From: Streptomyces sp. B93
GTDB taxonomy: Bacteria; Actinomycetota; Actinomycetes; Streptomycetales; Streptomycetaceae
Direction: 5' to 3'
Length of the DNA: 64,000 bases
Assembly: GCF_018070565.1 (NCBI RefSeq)
Contig: NZ_JAGPXL010000006.1
Span: forward strand, 124,001 to 188,000
Shown here: positions 8,166 to 18,117 of the stretch, piece by piece
How the letters are laid out: each line of letters opens with the position of its first letter
Position numbering within the stretch: position 1 is the stretch's first letter
Notes under the pieces: model-generated
What the model was told of the DNA's origin: nothing
The model's input: the letters and a program-made list of their open reading frames with translations, nothing else
Databases searched by the model: none
Translations under genes and position numbers: made by a program

Positions 8166-8684
8166 ATGACCACCACCCCCGACGAGCGCACCGACCTGCT
8201 GGAAACGCTCGCCAAGCACCGCGACTTCCTGCGCTTCACCACCCGTGACCTCACCGACGAGCAGGCCGGGAAGCAGACCACGGTCAGTGCGCTGTGCCTC
8301 GGTGGGTTGATCAAGCACGTGACGTCGGTGGAGCGCGGCTGGGCCAACTTCATCGTCGAGGGCCCCTCCGCGATGGGCGACTTCGACTCGATGACCGAGG
8401 CCGACTTCGCCCGCCGGGCCGACGAGTTCCGGATGCTGCCGGGTGACACGTTGGCCGGTGTGCTCGACGCGTACGCCGAGGTCGCCCGCAGGACGGACGA
8501 GCTGGTCCGCACGCTGCCCGACCTCAGCGCCGCCCACCCGCTGCCCAAGGCCCCCTGGTTCGAGCCGGGCGCCCAGTGGTCGGCCCGCAGGGTGCTGCTG
8601 CACATCATCGCCGAGACCTCGCAGCACGCGGGTCACGCCGACATCATCCGGGAGTCCCTGGACGGCGCGAAGACGATGGGCTGA
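8166..8684 (+). CDS. DinB/DUF664-family protein
   Basis: 172 residues in the DinB four-helix fold, with metal-site histidines visible in LCLGGLIKHVTSVERGW (His about residue 49) and LLHIIAETSQHAGHADIIRE (about 140-160). Actinobacterial members often act with mycothiol or bacillithiol as thiol transferases; that activity here is inference. A GGAGGA site (8151-8156) precedes the ATG. There is no obvious operon partner. Confidence 0.88.
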   Translation: MTTTPDERTDLLETLAKHRDFLRFTTRDLTDEQAGKQTTVSALCLGGLIKHVTSVERGWANFIVEGPSAMGDFDSMTEADFARRADEFRMLPGDTLAGVLDAYAEVARRTDELVRTLPDLSAAHPLPKAPWFEPGAQWSARRVLLHIIAETSQHAGHADIIRESLDGAKTMG

Positions 8685-8818
8685 GTTCCCGAGAGGGGAC
8701 GAGGGGCAAGAGGAGAGGGGGAGGGGGGCCGGGCCAAGAGGAGAGCGGGGGGCGGGGGCCGGGGCCGAGAAGACAGCGGCCCCTCCCCTCCCCCGCTCCC
8801 CAATGTGACCATTGACCC

Positions 8819-9388
8819 ATGAACCACGCCCAGCTCACCGCCCTAGGCCGCGCCCTCCGTCTCCTCGGGGAACACGGCGACGCGCTGACCGCCGACACCC
8901 CGGACGCCAAGCTGCACGAGGTGAAGGCGGATCTGAAGCGTGCGCTGGATCTGCTGGAGGAGAGCGTGGCCAGCGCGCCGCCCAGTACCCGGTGCGCCGA
9001 GCACCCCACGGGGCCCGTCGACGAGAGCGCCCCCGACCTGTGTCTGCTCTGCGAGACCCGGCGTCGGGCGGCCCGGCGGGCGGAGTTCAACGGGCCCGCC
9101 GCCCAGCACCAGCGCACCGAGTCCGCTCCCTCCCGCTACGGCACCCGTGGCGACCGCCCCCAGCCCCAGCAGCGTTGGCTGCCGGAGCTGTGGAACGGGC
9201 AGGAGTGGCAGCTGTGCGGGACCCCGCGCCGCGACCGCCGGGAGGCCGAGCTGTACATCGCGGCCCAGCGGCGTGGCTCGCGGCCCGCGATGGCGTACCG
9301 GCTGGTGCACGAGTTCACCGACTACGAGGTGCTGCGGGTGTGGGGCACCCCGGTGCGCGTCGACATCGAGCCTATGGGCAACCTGTGA
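8819..9388 (+). CDS. hypothetical protein with Cys-rich central segment
   Basis: 189 residues. An N-terminal helical part (LTALGRALRLLGEHGDALT) leads to RCAEHPTGPVDES...CLLCETRRR, a possible Cys/His metal knuckle. A C-terminal domain contains WLPELWNGQEWQLCGTPRRD and ends VWGTPVRVDIEPMGNL. I do not recognise a function. Codon use is normal for the host and the protein ends cleanly. The preceding 130 bp (8685-8818) are a purine-rich gap without a gene. Confidence 0.65.
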   Translation: MNHAQLTALGRALRLLGEHGDALTADTPDAKLHEVKADLKRALDLLEESVASAPPSTRCAEHPTGPVDESAPDLCLLCETRRRAARRAEFNGPAAQHQRTESAPSRYGTRGDRPQPQQRWLPELWNGQEWQLCGTPRRDRREAELYIAAQRRGSRPAMAYRLVHEFTDYEVLRVWGTPVRVDIEPMGNL

Positions 9389-9446
9389 GCGGCTGACCAT
9401 CCACGGCCCGTTAGCCGCCCACGACCCGCTGACCGCCCACGGCCCG

Positions 9447-9708
9447 TCATCCGCCCACCGCCACCTTCTCCTCCGTACGGCCCACCGGGACCGCCACCGC
9501 CCGCTGCCCCGGGACGAACGCGGCCACGGCGAACGCCAGCAGCGCCGCGCCCGCGCCGACCGCCAGCACCGTACGGAAGCCGTCCTGTGTGGGCACCGGC
9601 ACCGGGCCGAAGGACGTCGTCATCTGGGCGAGGATCACCCCGGCGACCGCGCTGGCCGTGGAGGTGCCGAGGGAGCGCATGAGGGTGTTGCGGCTGTTCG
9701 CGGCGCCC
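9447..9708 (-). pseudogene. 3' remnant of an MFS drug exporter gene
   Basis: Read leftward, the frame gives GAANSRNTLMRSLGTSTASA, then VAGVILAQM and a final transmembrane stretch (VLAVGAGAALLAFAVAAFVP). This is the last transmembrane part of a QacA/EmrB-type transporter. About 85 residues remain; everything upstream is missing. The break falls in a short direct repeat of CAGCCC(C)CTCAGCC at 9709-9742, next to the OYE gene. Deletion between short repeats is a plausible cause. A start at ATG 9680 would make only a meaningless tail. Confidence 0.75.
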
Positions 9709-9744
9709 AGCCCCTCAGCCCAGCCCCCTCAGCCCAGCCCGACT

Positions 9745-10869
9745 TCAGCTCAGCGTCCGCAGCGACCCCGCGTCGTACGGGCGCAGCTCCTCCGTCCGCC
9801 CGCCGAGCACCTTCGCCGCCCACTCCGGGTCCTGGAGCAGCGCCCGGCCCACCGCCACCAGGTCGAACTCGTCCCGCTCCAGCCGGTCGAGGAGGCCGTC
9901 GAGGCTGCCCACCGGGGCGCCCTCCCCGCGGAACGCCCGCAGGAAGTCGCCGTCGAGGCCGACCGAGCCGACGGTGATCGTGGTCCTGCCGGTCAGCTTG
10001 CGGGTCCAGCCCGCGAGGTTGAGGTCGGAGCCCTCGAACTCCGGCAGCCAGTGGCGGCGCGTGGAGGCGTGGAAAGCGTCGACGCCGGCCGCGGCGATCG
10101 GGGTGAGGATGGCCTCCAGTTCCTCGGGGGTCCCGGCCAGCTTCTCGTCGTAGGCCTCCGGCTTCCACTGCGAGTAGCGGAAGATCACCGGGAACTCGGG
10201 GCTGACCCGCTCGCGTACCGCCGCCACGATCTCCGCCGCGAACCTGGTGCGGGCGACGGGGTCACCGCCGTAGGAGTCGGTGCGGCGGTTGGTGCCCGCC
10301 CACAGGAACTGGTCGATGAGGTAGCCGTGGGCGCCGTGCAGTTCGACCCCGTCGAAGCCGGTGCGCTCGGCGGCCGCCGCGGCGTCGGCGAAGGCCTCGA
10401 TCACCGCGTCGATGTCGGCCCGGGTCATCACCTTGCCGGTGGGCTCGGTCGCCCCGAGGCGCAGGCCGGACGGGCCGATGGCCGGGGCGTCCGGGTAGGG
10501 CGGCTTCCCGGCCTCCCGCACCATGCCGATGTGCCACAGCTGCGGCACGATCCGACCGCCCGCCGCGTGCACCGCCTCGGCGACCTTCGCCCACCCGGCC
10601 AGCTGTTCGTCCCCGTGGAAGCGGGGGACGCGGTCGCTCTCCCCGGCCGACTCATGGCCGACGTAGGTGCCCTCGGTGACGATCAGGCCGACGCCCGCGG
10701 CGGCGCGGCGGGCGTAGTACGAGACCACGTCCGCGCCGGGGACGCCGCCCGGGGAGAACTGGCGGGTCATGGGGGCCATCACGATGCGGTTGGCCAGGGT
10801 CAGACCGTTGATCGTGGTCGGTCGGGAGAGGATCTCGGCGGCGCGCGAGGTGGGCGGCGCGGTGCTCAT
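9745..10869 (-). CDS. old-yellow-enzyme family NADH:flavin oxidoreductase
   Basis: 374 residues, full length for an FMN-dependent ene-reductase. FMN/substrate motifs: RIVMAPMTRQFSPGG, PQLWHIGMVREAG, GFDGVELHGAHGYLIDQFLW (with the HGAH pair) and C-terminal DLVAVGRALLQDPEWAAKV. Such enzymes reduce activated C=C bonds using NAD(P)H. It is monocistronic. A perfect palindrome 43 bp upstream suggests control by a repressor encoded elsewhere. Confidence 0.92.
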   Translation of the reverse strand: MSTAPPTSRAAEILSRPTTINGLTLANRIVMAPMTRQFSPGGVPGADVVSYYARRAAAGVGLIVTEGTYVGHESAGESDRVPRFHGDEQLAGWAKVAEAVHAAGGRIVPQLWHIGMVREAGKPPYPDAPAIGPSGLRLGATEPTGKVMTRADIDAVIEAFADAAAAAERTGFDGVELHGAHGYLIDQFLWAGTNRRTDSYGGDPVARTRFAAEIVAAVRERVSPEFPVIFRYSQWKPEAYDEKLAGTPEELEAILTPIAAAGVDAFHASTRRHWLPEFEGSDLNLAGWTRKLTGRTTITVGSVGLDGDFLRAFRGEGAPVGSLDGLLDRLERDEFDLVAVGRALLQDPEWAAKVLGGRTEELRPYDAGSLRTLS

Positions 10870-10911
10870 ACGGACTCCTGGTGACGACGACGGTTCGATC
10901 CCTCAGCATCT

Positions 10912-10925
10912 TATGCACATGCATA
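10912..10925. promoter_or_regulatory. palindromic operator-like site before OYE gene
   Basis: TATGCA-CA-TGCATA is a perfect 6+2+6 inverted repeat, about 43 nt before the OYE start and unusually A/T-rich for this genome. It is of the type bound by MarR/HxlR-like repressors; the binder is unknown. Confidence 0.5.
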
Positions 10926-11063
10926 GGTTGCTTACGGCTCAACCGTCGTCAGCGCTCACGCATTCCGCCCGCCCCCTGCACATCGCCGAACGACGTCACC
11001 GAACGACGTCACCGAACAACCCGCGCACGGAAACAGAACGCTCGCACGCGGAAACCGAAACGC

Positions 11064-11102
11064 CCGAGGGCGGCCCCCTGTCTCCAGGAGGGCCGCCCTC
11101 GG
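11064..11102 (-). terminator. strong hairpin downstream of groEL2
   Basis: A 13-bp perfect stem (CCGAGGGCGGCCC at 11064-11076 with its complement at 11090-11102) and a 13-nt loop, 36 bp beyond the groEL stop. There is no U-tract, as usual in Streptomyces. Confidence 0.75.
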
Positions 11103-11137
11103 CGTCGTACGCGGTGGACCCGTGATCCTCAGGAGGA

Positions 11138-12913
<1,776 letters not shown>

Positions 12914-12921
12914 CGCAATGA

Positions 12922-12948
12922 TTAGCACTCTCCCCATCCGAGTGCAAG
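12922..12948. promoter_or_regulatory. CIRCE operator, distal
   Basis: TTAGCACTC (perfect), 9 bp, GAGTGCAAG. It lies 8 bp from the proximal CIRCE, so the two perfect halves face away from each other in the centre. The rest of 12949-13087 shows no gene. Confidence 0.82.
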
Positions 12949-13087
12949 GCGCGCCCGCGAAGCGGGCTCGTTGAGGGGTGGTGGTCGGGCGACGGGTGGG
13001 CGCAAGCGGCTACCGGGGTCCGGACGGGGCGCTCCGCGCCGGGCGAACAACCCCCCGCCGGGCCCCTCGCCCGCCCCCGGACAGGCC

Positions 13088-13135
13088 GAAGGGCCCGTAC
13101 CCGCGGCAGGCGACTGCCGCGGGTACGGGCCCTTC
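13088..13135 (-). terminator. terminator of the cold-shock gene
   Basis: A 21-bp perfect stem (13088-13108 with 13115-13135) and a 6-nt loop, beginning 13 bp after the csp stop codon. Confidence 0.85.
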
Positions 13136-13147
13136 GTCGGAAGATGT

Positions 13148-13351
13148 TCAGGCGGTGACGCGAACCATGTCGGCCTGCGGACCCTTCTGGCCCTGCGAGA
13201 TCTCGAACTCGACCCGCTGGCCCTCTTCCAGGGTGCGGTAACCGTCCATCTGAATCGCGCTGTAGTGGACGAAGACGTCCGCACCACCGTCGACCGCGAT
13301 GAAGCCGTACCCCTTCTCCGCGTTGAACCACTTGACGGTGCCCTGAGCCAT
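13148..13351 (-). CDS. cold-shock domain protein
   Basis: 67 residues, a complete [23 protein letters not shown] with RNP1 (KGYGFI) and RNP2 (VFVHYSAI). It binds single-stranded nucleic acid as an RNA chaperone. GGGGAG precedes the ATG at 13351. The roughly 350-bp upstream gap may hold a long 5' UTR, which is common for csp genes. Confidence 0.95.
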   Translation of the reverse strand: MAQGTVKWFNAEKGYGFIAVDGGADVFVHYSAIQMDGYRTLEEGQRVEFEISQGQKGPQADMVRVTA

Positions 13352-13706
13352 GCCTAACTCCCCTATTACTGGCCCTTGCACAGATCCACACTTCGCGGAT
13401 CCGGGTCAGACCTCACCCCCCATGGATTGGGGGCGTGCGCCGGAACGCGTCGACCGCGGCTGAATGTATCTGTCCAACTGCCGTCTGCAACAGGTCAATC
13501 GGACGAGAAATCCGGGCAGCACCGGTCCGGAATTTACGAAGAATTCCCCAGATCCCAGGGCAAGTCGGGCCCGACAAAAGGATCGAATGGCGCAAAAGTG
13601 GCGCACACTTTGGCTACTTCTTATCGCACATGGAGCCGGAAGCTCTATGTGTTCGACGCGGGGAAGGCGACCCGTTCCCCAACTGTACCGTGCTCAACCA
13701 CACGGA
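13352..13706. other. long upstream region of the csp gene, no gene seen
   Basis: The segment is less G/C-rich than its neighbours. It contains a GGGGAA/TTCCCC hairpin (13660-13680) and a TGGCGCA direct repeat near 13588-13602. It may carry the csp promoter and leader; no open frame has coding character. Confidence 0.4.
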
Positions 13707-13741
13707 ATTGCCCCCTCCGCTTCTCTTGCGGAGAGGGCAAT
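13707..13741 (-). terminator. terminator of the thrC-like/sulfur-carrier operon
   Basis: ATTGCCC/GGGCAAT and CTCCGC/GCGGAG arms with one internal mismatch and a short loop, 50 bp beyond the sulfur-carrier stop codon. Confidence 0.75.
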
Positions 13742-13791
13742 ACGACAAACATTCCGTAATCGGCGTTACCGAAAGTAACAGCCGTCCGGGG

Positions 13792-14067
13792 TCAGCCTCC
13801 GGCCACCGCCGGAATGATCGACACGCCCGCGCCGTCCGGCGTGGCCGTCTCCAGCCCCTGCTCGAAGCGCACGTCGTCGTCGTTGACGTACACGTTCACG
13901 AACCGGCGCAGCTTGCCCTGGTCGTCCAGGACGCGGGCGGCGATCCCGGTGTGGTTCTTCTCCAGGTCCGAGATGACCTCGGCGAGGGTCGCGCCCTCGG
14001 CCGCGACCTCGGCCCGGCCTCCGGTGTAGGTGCGCAGGATGGTGGGGATGCGAACGGTCACGCTCAT
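13792..14067 (-). CDS. MoaD/ThiS-like ubiquitin-fold sulfur-carrier protein
   Basis: 91 residues with the beta-grasp pattern and a C-terminal di-glycine (VSIIPAVAGG), the tail that is adenylated and thiocarboxylated to donate sulfur. Length suits a MoaD/CysO-type carrier. Its ATG overlaps the stop of the upstream ThrC-like gene by 4 bp, so the pair is translationally coupled and shares the SAM riboswitch. This context favours a role in sulfur amino-acid synthesis over molybdopterin or thiamine; that is inference. The activating E1-like enzyme is not in the window. Confidence 0.88.
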   Translation of the reverse strand: MSVTVRIPTILRTYTGGRAEVAAEGATLAEVISDLEKNHTGIAARVLDDQGKLRRFVNVYVNDDDVRFEQGLETATPDGAGVSIIPAVAGG

Positions 14068-15347
14068 GCGAGGCCTGCCTCTCGGAACGACTCCAGGTTG
14101 GGGCGGATGGTCGCGGTCAGACCGGTACCGGCCACCGCGTCAAGGGTCTTCAGACCGTCACCGGTGTTGAGGACGACGGTGGTCAGCGTGGGGTCGAGGA
14201 CCCCGTTCTCGATCAGCTTGCGCGTCACGCCGACCGTCACACCGCCCGCCGTCTCGGCGAAGATGCCCTCGGTCCGGGCGAGCAGCTTGATCGCGTCGAC
14301 GACCTGCTCGTCGGTGACGTCCTCGACCGCACCCCCGGTGCGCCGGGCGATGTCGAGCACATAGGGGCCGTCGGCCGGGTTGCCGATGGCCAGCGACTTG
14401 GCGATGGTGTCGGGCTTCTGCGGGCGCACGACGTCGTGCCCGGCCTTGAAGGCGGTGGACACGGGCGAACACCCGAGCGCCTGCGCCCCGAAGATCTTGT
14501 AGGGCCGGTCCTCGACGAGCCCCAGCTCGACCAGTTCCCGCAGCCCCTTGTCGATCTTGGTCAGCTGCGACCCGGAAGCGATCGGCACCACGATCTGATC
14601 GGGCAGCCGCCACCCGAGCTGCTCACAGATCTCGTACGCCAGGGTCTTCGACCCCTCCGCGTAGTAGGGCCGCAGGTTCACGTTGACGAACCCCCAGCCC
14701 TCCCCCGCCGGATCGCCGATCAACTCGGAGCAGAAGCGGTTGACGTCGTCGTAGTTGCCCTCGATGCCGACCAGTTCACCGCCGTAGACGGCGGCCATGA
14801 CGACCTTGCCCTGCTCCAGGTCGTGCGGGATGAACACGCAGGACCGGAACCCGGCACGCGCGGCGGCGGCACCCACGGCCCCCGCCAGGTTCCCGGTGGA
14901 CGAGCACGACAGGGTCGTGAACCCGAAGGCACGGGCCGCCTCCAGCGCCTGCGCGACCACCCGGTCCTTGAAGGAGTGGGTCGGGTTGCCGGAGTCGTCC
15001 TTCACGTACAACCCGCCGGTGACGCCCAGTTCCCGGGCCAGGTTGTCGGCCTTGACGAGCTTGGTCCACCCAGGATTCAGATTCGGCTTGTCGGCGACAT
15101 CGGCCGGAACGGGCAGCAGCGGCGCGTAACGCCAGATGTTCGCGGGGCCCGCCTCGATCCGCCGACGAAGCTCTTCCGCCTCGTACGCGGAGAAGTCGTA
15201 GGCGATCTCCAGCGGCCCGAAACACTCCTCGCAGGCGAACACGGGGCCGAGCGGCACCCGGTGCCCGCACTCGCGACAGGACAGAGCGGCGGCGGGACCG
15301 AGATCGACACTGCTGGTGGGGTGGGGTGCGACAGTCTGCACAGCCAT
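14064..15347 (-). CDS. thrC: threonine synthase-family PLP enzyme
   Basis: 427 residues, fold-type II PLP enzyme. An N-terminal zinc-ribbon-like region has CRECGHRV (Cys24, Cys27) and CEECFG (Cys39, Cys42). The PLP lysine is K127 in NPTHSFKDRVV, and the phosphate-binding loop is SSTGNLAGAVGAAAARAG. Threonine synthase acts on O-phosphohomoserine. No hom or thrB is adjacent; instead the gene follows a SAM-I riboswitch and is coupled to a sulfur carrier. It may thus use O-phosphohomoserine for homocysteine formation, like CysM/CysO with phosphoserine. By name it would be annotated thrC; the activity is uncertain. Confidence 0.9.
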   Translation of the reverse strand: MAVQTVAPHPTSSVDLGPAAALSCRECGHRVPLGPVFACEECFGPLEIAYDFSAYEAEELRRRIEAGPANIWRYAPLLPVPADVADKPNLNPGWTKLVKADNLARELGVTGGLYVKDDSGNPTHSFKDRVVAQALEAARAFGFTTLSCSSTGNLAGAVGAAAARAGFRSCVFIPHDLEQGKVVMAAVYGGELVGIEGNYDDVNRFCSELIGDPAGEGWGFVNVNLRPYYAEGSKTLAYEICEQLGWRLPDQIVVPIASGSQLTKIDKGLRELVELGLVEDRPYKIFGAQALGCSPVSTAFKAGHDVVRPQKPDTIAKSLAIGNPADGPYVLDIARRTGGAVEDVTDEQVVDAIKLLARTEGIFAETAGGVTVGVTRKLIENGVLDPTLTTVVLNTGDGLKTLDAVAGTGLTATIRPNLESFREAGLA

Positions 15348-15365
15348 GTGAGGCGAGGCCCTTTC

Positions 15366-15525
15366 TCCTCATCTTCCTCACGACGCATCTCGCCGTGAGA
15401 CGGATTTGGCACCTTCCCTAGCCGGGAGCCTCGCTGAGAACGGTCGCCATCGACCGGTACGAGAACCGACTGGAGGGTTGCCGGGGCTTCAACGGGCCGT
15501 GTCCCTCTGCCCCTCTGGATGAGCG
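15366..15525 (-). promoter_or_regulatory. SAM-I riboswitch (S-box)
   Basis: Read on the minus strand the leader holds P1 5' strand CTCATCC (15517-15523), AGAGGG..GAGGGAC, GCCCGTTGAAGCCCCGGCAACC, then GGTGCCAAATCC, and the closing GAAGATGAGG (15368-15377). These are the conserved S-box blocks in order. The 3' P1 strand runs into GGAG (15366-15369), about 20 nt before the thrC ATG. SAM binding could therefore mask the translation-initiation region. Confidence 0.92.
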
Positions 15526-15686
15526 GTATGCGGTTGTGAACGCCGACGACCCCCGACATGCGATGGTCATCCGCGTTGTTCAAGACTGTAACCGAAGGCC
15601 AGGACAGTTGAGATAGACGTCCGAACCGCGAGATGGATCACACCACCACCGTGACCACCTGATCGACCCGTGAGGAGCCGCCCACT

Positions 15687-16631
15687 GTGCTGGAAGAAGT
15701 CGAGCGCTGGCTGAGCACCCGCTCCTGGTCCAAGACCGATCGCCCGCTCCACCAGATCCTGGCCGCCAAACGCGCCACGGGCCAGACGGTCAGTGTCGTG
15801 CTGCCCGCGCTCAACGAGGAGGAGACGGTCGGCGACATCGTCGCCGTCATCCGCCGTGACCTCGTGGAGCGGCGCCCCCTGGTCGACGAGATCGTCGTAG
15901 TCGACTCCGGCTCCACCGACCGCACGGCCGAGGTGGCCGCCGCCGCGGGCGCCACGGTCGTCCACCGCGACGAGATCCTGCCCCGCATCCCCACCGTCCC
16001 CGGCAAGGGCGAGGTCCTCTGGCGCTCCCTGCTGGCCACCTCCGGGGACATCGTCTGCTTCATCGACGCCGACCTGAAGGAGTTCTCCGCCGACTTCGTC
16101 TCCGGCATCGTCGGCCCCCTCCTCACCGACCCCGACGTCGACCTGGTCAAGGGCATGTACGACCGTCCCCTCGCCGGGACCGGCGGTCAGGGCGGCCGGG
16201 TCACCGAGCTGATGGCCCGCCCGCTGCTCAACATGCACTGGCCGCAGCTCGCGGGGTTCGTCCAGCCGCTCGGCGGTGAGTACGCGGCCCGCCGCAGCCT
16301 CCTCGAACAGCTCCCCTTCCCCGTCGGTTACGGCGTCGAACTGGGCATGCTGGTCGACAGCCTCCACCTGGTCGGCCTCGACGCCCTCGCTCAGGTGGAC
16401 GTCGGCGTCCGCAAGCACCGCCACCAGGACGGCCAGGCGCTCGGCCGGATGTCAGCGGCGATCTACCGCACGGCCCAGCTGCGCCTGGCCCGCGGCCATC
16501 TGATCCGCCCCTCGCTCACCCAGTTCGAGCGCGGCGAGGACGGCTTCGAACCCCGCACCTACTCCGTCGACACGGAGGAACGCCCGCCGATGGTGGAGAT
16601 CGCGGAGTACGCGTCCCGCAAGGTGGCCTGA
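15687..16631 (+). CDS. gpgS: glucosyl-3-phosphoglycerate synthase
   Basis: 314 residues, GT-A glycosyltransferase. SVVLPALNEEETVGDIV starts the nucleotide-sugar fold, VVDSGSTDRT and FIDADLKEF carry the metal-binding acids, and FVQPLGGEYAARRSLLEQLPF follows. GpgS makes glucosyl-3-phosphoglycerate, precursor of glucosylglycerate and methylglucose polysaccharides. The GTG at 15687 has a GAGGAG site. It precedes otsA by 62 bp in the same direction, so both compatible-solute steps may be co-expressed. Confidence 0.92.
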   Translation: MLEEVERWLSTRSWSKTDRPLHQILAAKRATGQTVSVVLPALNEEETVGDIVAVIRRDLVERRPLVDEIVVVDSGSTDRTAEVAAAAGATVVHRDEILPRIPTVPGKGEVLWRSLLATSGDIVCFIDADLKEFSADFVSGIVGPLLTDPDVDLVKGMYDRPLAGTGGQGGRVTELMARPLLNMHWPQLAGFVQPLGGEYAARRSLLEQLPFPVGYGVELGMLVDSLHLVGLDALAQVDVGVRKHRHQDGQALGRMSAAIYRTAQLRLARGHLIRPSLTQFERGEDGFEPRTYSVDTEERPPMVEIAEYASRKVA

Positions 16632-16693
16632 GACGACCCGCGGGTGGCAAACCGCACGTTTGAGCGTTTCCACCCCGGGCTAGGTTGAGGCGT

Positions 16694-18094
16694 ATGGCTT
16701 CCACGCAGGCTGCACAGGTGCTGGTCGCGTCCAACCGCGGCCCGGTCTCCTACCAGGTGGACGAGGACGGCTCGCTGCACGCCAGACGCGGCGGCGGCGG
16801 GCTCGTCTCCGGCCTCTCCGCGATCGGCCCCGACGCGGACGCGCTCTGGGTGTGCTCGGCGCTGACCGACGGCGACCGCGAGGCGATCCGCCGCGGAACG
16901 GGTGAACCAGGTGTCCGCATGCTGGACATCCCACCGCCCATTCACGCCGACGCCTACAACGGCATCGCCAACTCGGTCCTGTGGTTCGTCCACCACATGC
17001 TGTACCAGACGCCCCTGGAACCCTCCTTCGACGCGGACTTCCGCCGTCAGTGGACGTCGTACGAGACCTACAACCGGGCCTTCGCCGAAGCCCTGGCCGA
17101 GGAAGCGGCCCCCGACGCCACCGCGGTCATCCAGGACTACCACCTCACCCTGGTCCCCGGAATGCTCCGCGCCCTCCGCCCCGACCTGCGCATCGGCCAC
17201 TTCTCCCACACCCCCTGGGCGCCCCCCGAGTACTTCCGCCTCCTCCCCGACGACATCGCCGCCCAGATCCTCCACGGCATGCTGGGCGCCGACCGCCTCG
17301 GCTTCCTCACCCACCGCTGGGCCGACGCGTTCAAGGCCTGCTGCGACGCCTTCACCGACGGCCTCGGCGACACCAGCATCGGTGTGCACGGCCTGGGCGC
17401 CGACGCGGACTTCCTACGGGACCGCGCCCACCAGCCGGACGTAGCCGACCGGATGACAGCCCTCCGCACCGAGATCGGCACGGCACCCGACGGCACGCCC
17501 CGCCGCACGATCGTCCGCGTGGACCGCACGGAACTGTCCAAGAACATCGTCCGGGGCCTGCACGCCTACCGGCACCTCCTCGACACCCGCCCCGAGTGGC
17601 ACGACCGCGTCACCCACGTCGCCTTCGCGTACCCGTCCCGGCAGGACCTGGCGGTGTACCGCGACTACACCGCCGAGGTCGAGCGGGTGGCCCGGGCCAT
17701 CAACGACGCCTACGGCACCCCGAGCTGGACGCCGGTCGTCCTCCACGTCAAGGACGACTTCGCCCGCTCCCTGGCGGCGTACCGTCTCGCCGACGTCGCG
17801 CTGGTCAACCCCATCCGCGACGGCATGAACCTCGTCGCCAAGGAGGTCCCCGTCGTCTCCGACGAGGGCTGCGCGCTGGTGCTCTCCCGGGAGGCGGGCG
17901 CGTACGAGGAGCTGGGCGAGGACGCGATCGTCGTCAACCCGTACGACGTCGTCCAGACGGCCGAGGCGCTCCATACGGCCCTCACGATGCCGCCCACGGA
18001 ACGCGCCGACCGCGCGAAGCGCCTCGCGGCGGCAGCGACGGCACTGCCGCCGGCCCGCTGGTTCCTGGACCAACTGAACGAACTGAAGTCCTGA
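16694..18094 (+). CDS. otsA: trehalose-6-phosphate synthase
   Basis: 466 residues, GT20 family. N-terminal VLVASNRGPVSY and GGGGLVSGL bind the donor; VIQDYHLTLVPGMLR, GHFSHTPWAPPEYFR and NPIRDGMNLVAKEV are diagnostic. It joins a nucleotide-activated glucose and glucose-6-P. The ATG at 16694 is preferred, with GAGG (16687-16690) upstream; TTG at 16685 is in frame but unlikely. otsB is convergent, 585 bp downstream, past a repeat cluster. Confidence 0.95.
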   Translation: MASTQAAQVLVASNRGPVSYQVDEDGSLHARRGGGGLVSGLSAIGPDADALWVCSALTDGDREAIRRGTGEPGVRMLDIPPPIHADAYNGIANSVLWFVHHMLYQTPLEPSFDADFRRQWTSYETYNRAFAEALAEEAAPDATAVIQDYHLTLVPGMLRALRPDLRIGHFSHTPWAPPEYFRLLPDDIAAQILHGMLGADRLGFLTHRWADAFKACCDAFTDGLGDTSIGVHGLGADADFLRDRAHQPDVADRMTALRTEIGTAPDGTPRRTIVRVDRTELSKNIVRGLHAYRHLLDTRPEWHDRVTHVAFAYPSRQDLAVYRDYTAEVERVARAINDAYGTPSWTPVVLHVKDDFARSLAAYRLADVALVNPIRDGMNLVAKEVPVVSDEGCALVLSREAGAYEELGEDAIVVNPYDVVQTAEALHTALTMPPTERADRAKRLAAAATALPPARWFLDQLNELKS

Positions 18095-18117
18095 GCCCAC
18101 GGGGGCTGCCGTCGGGG

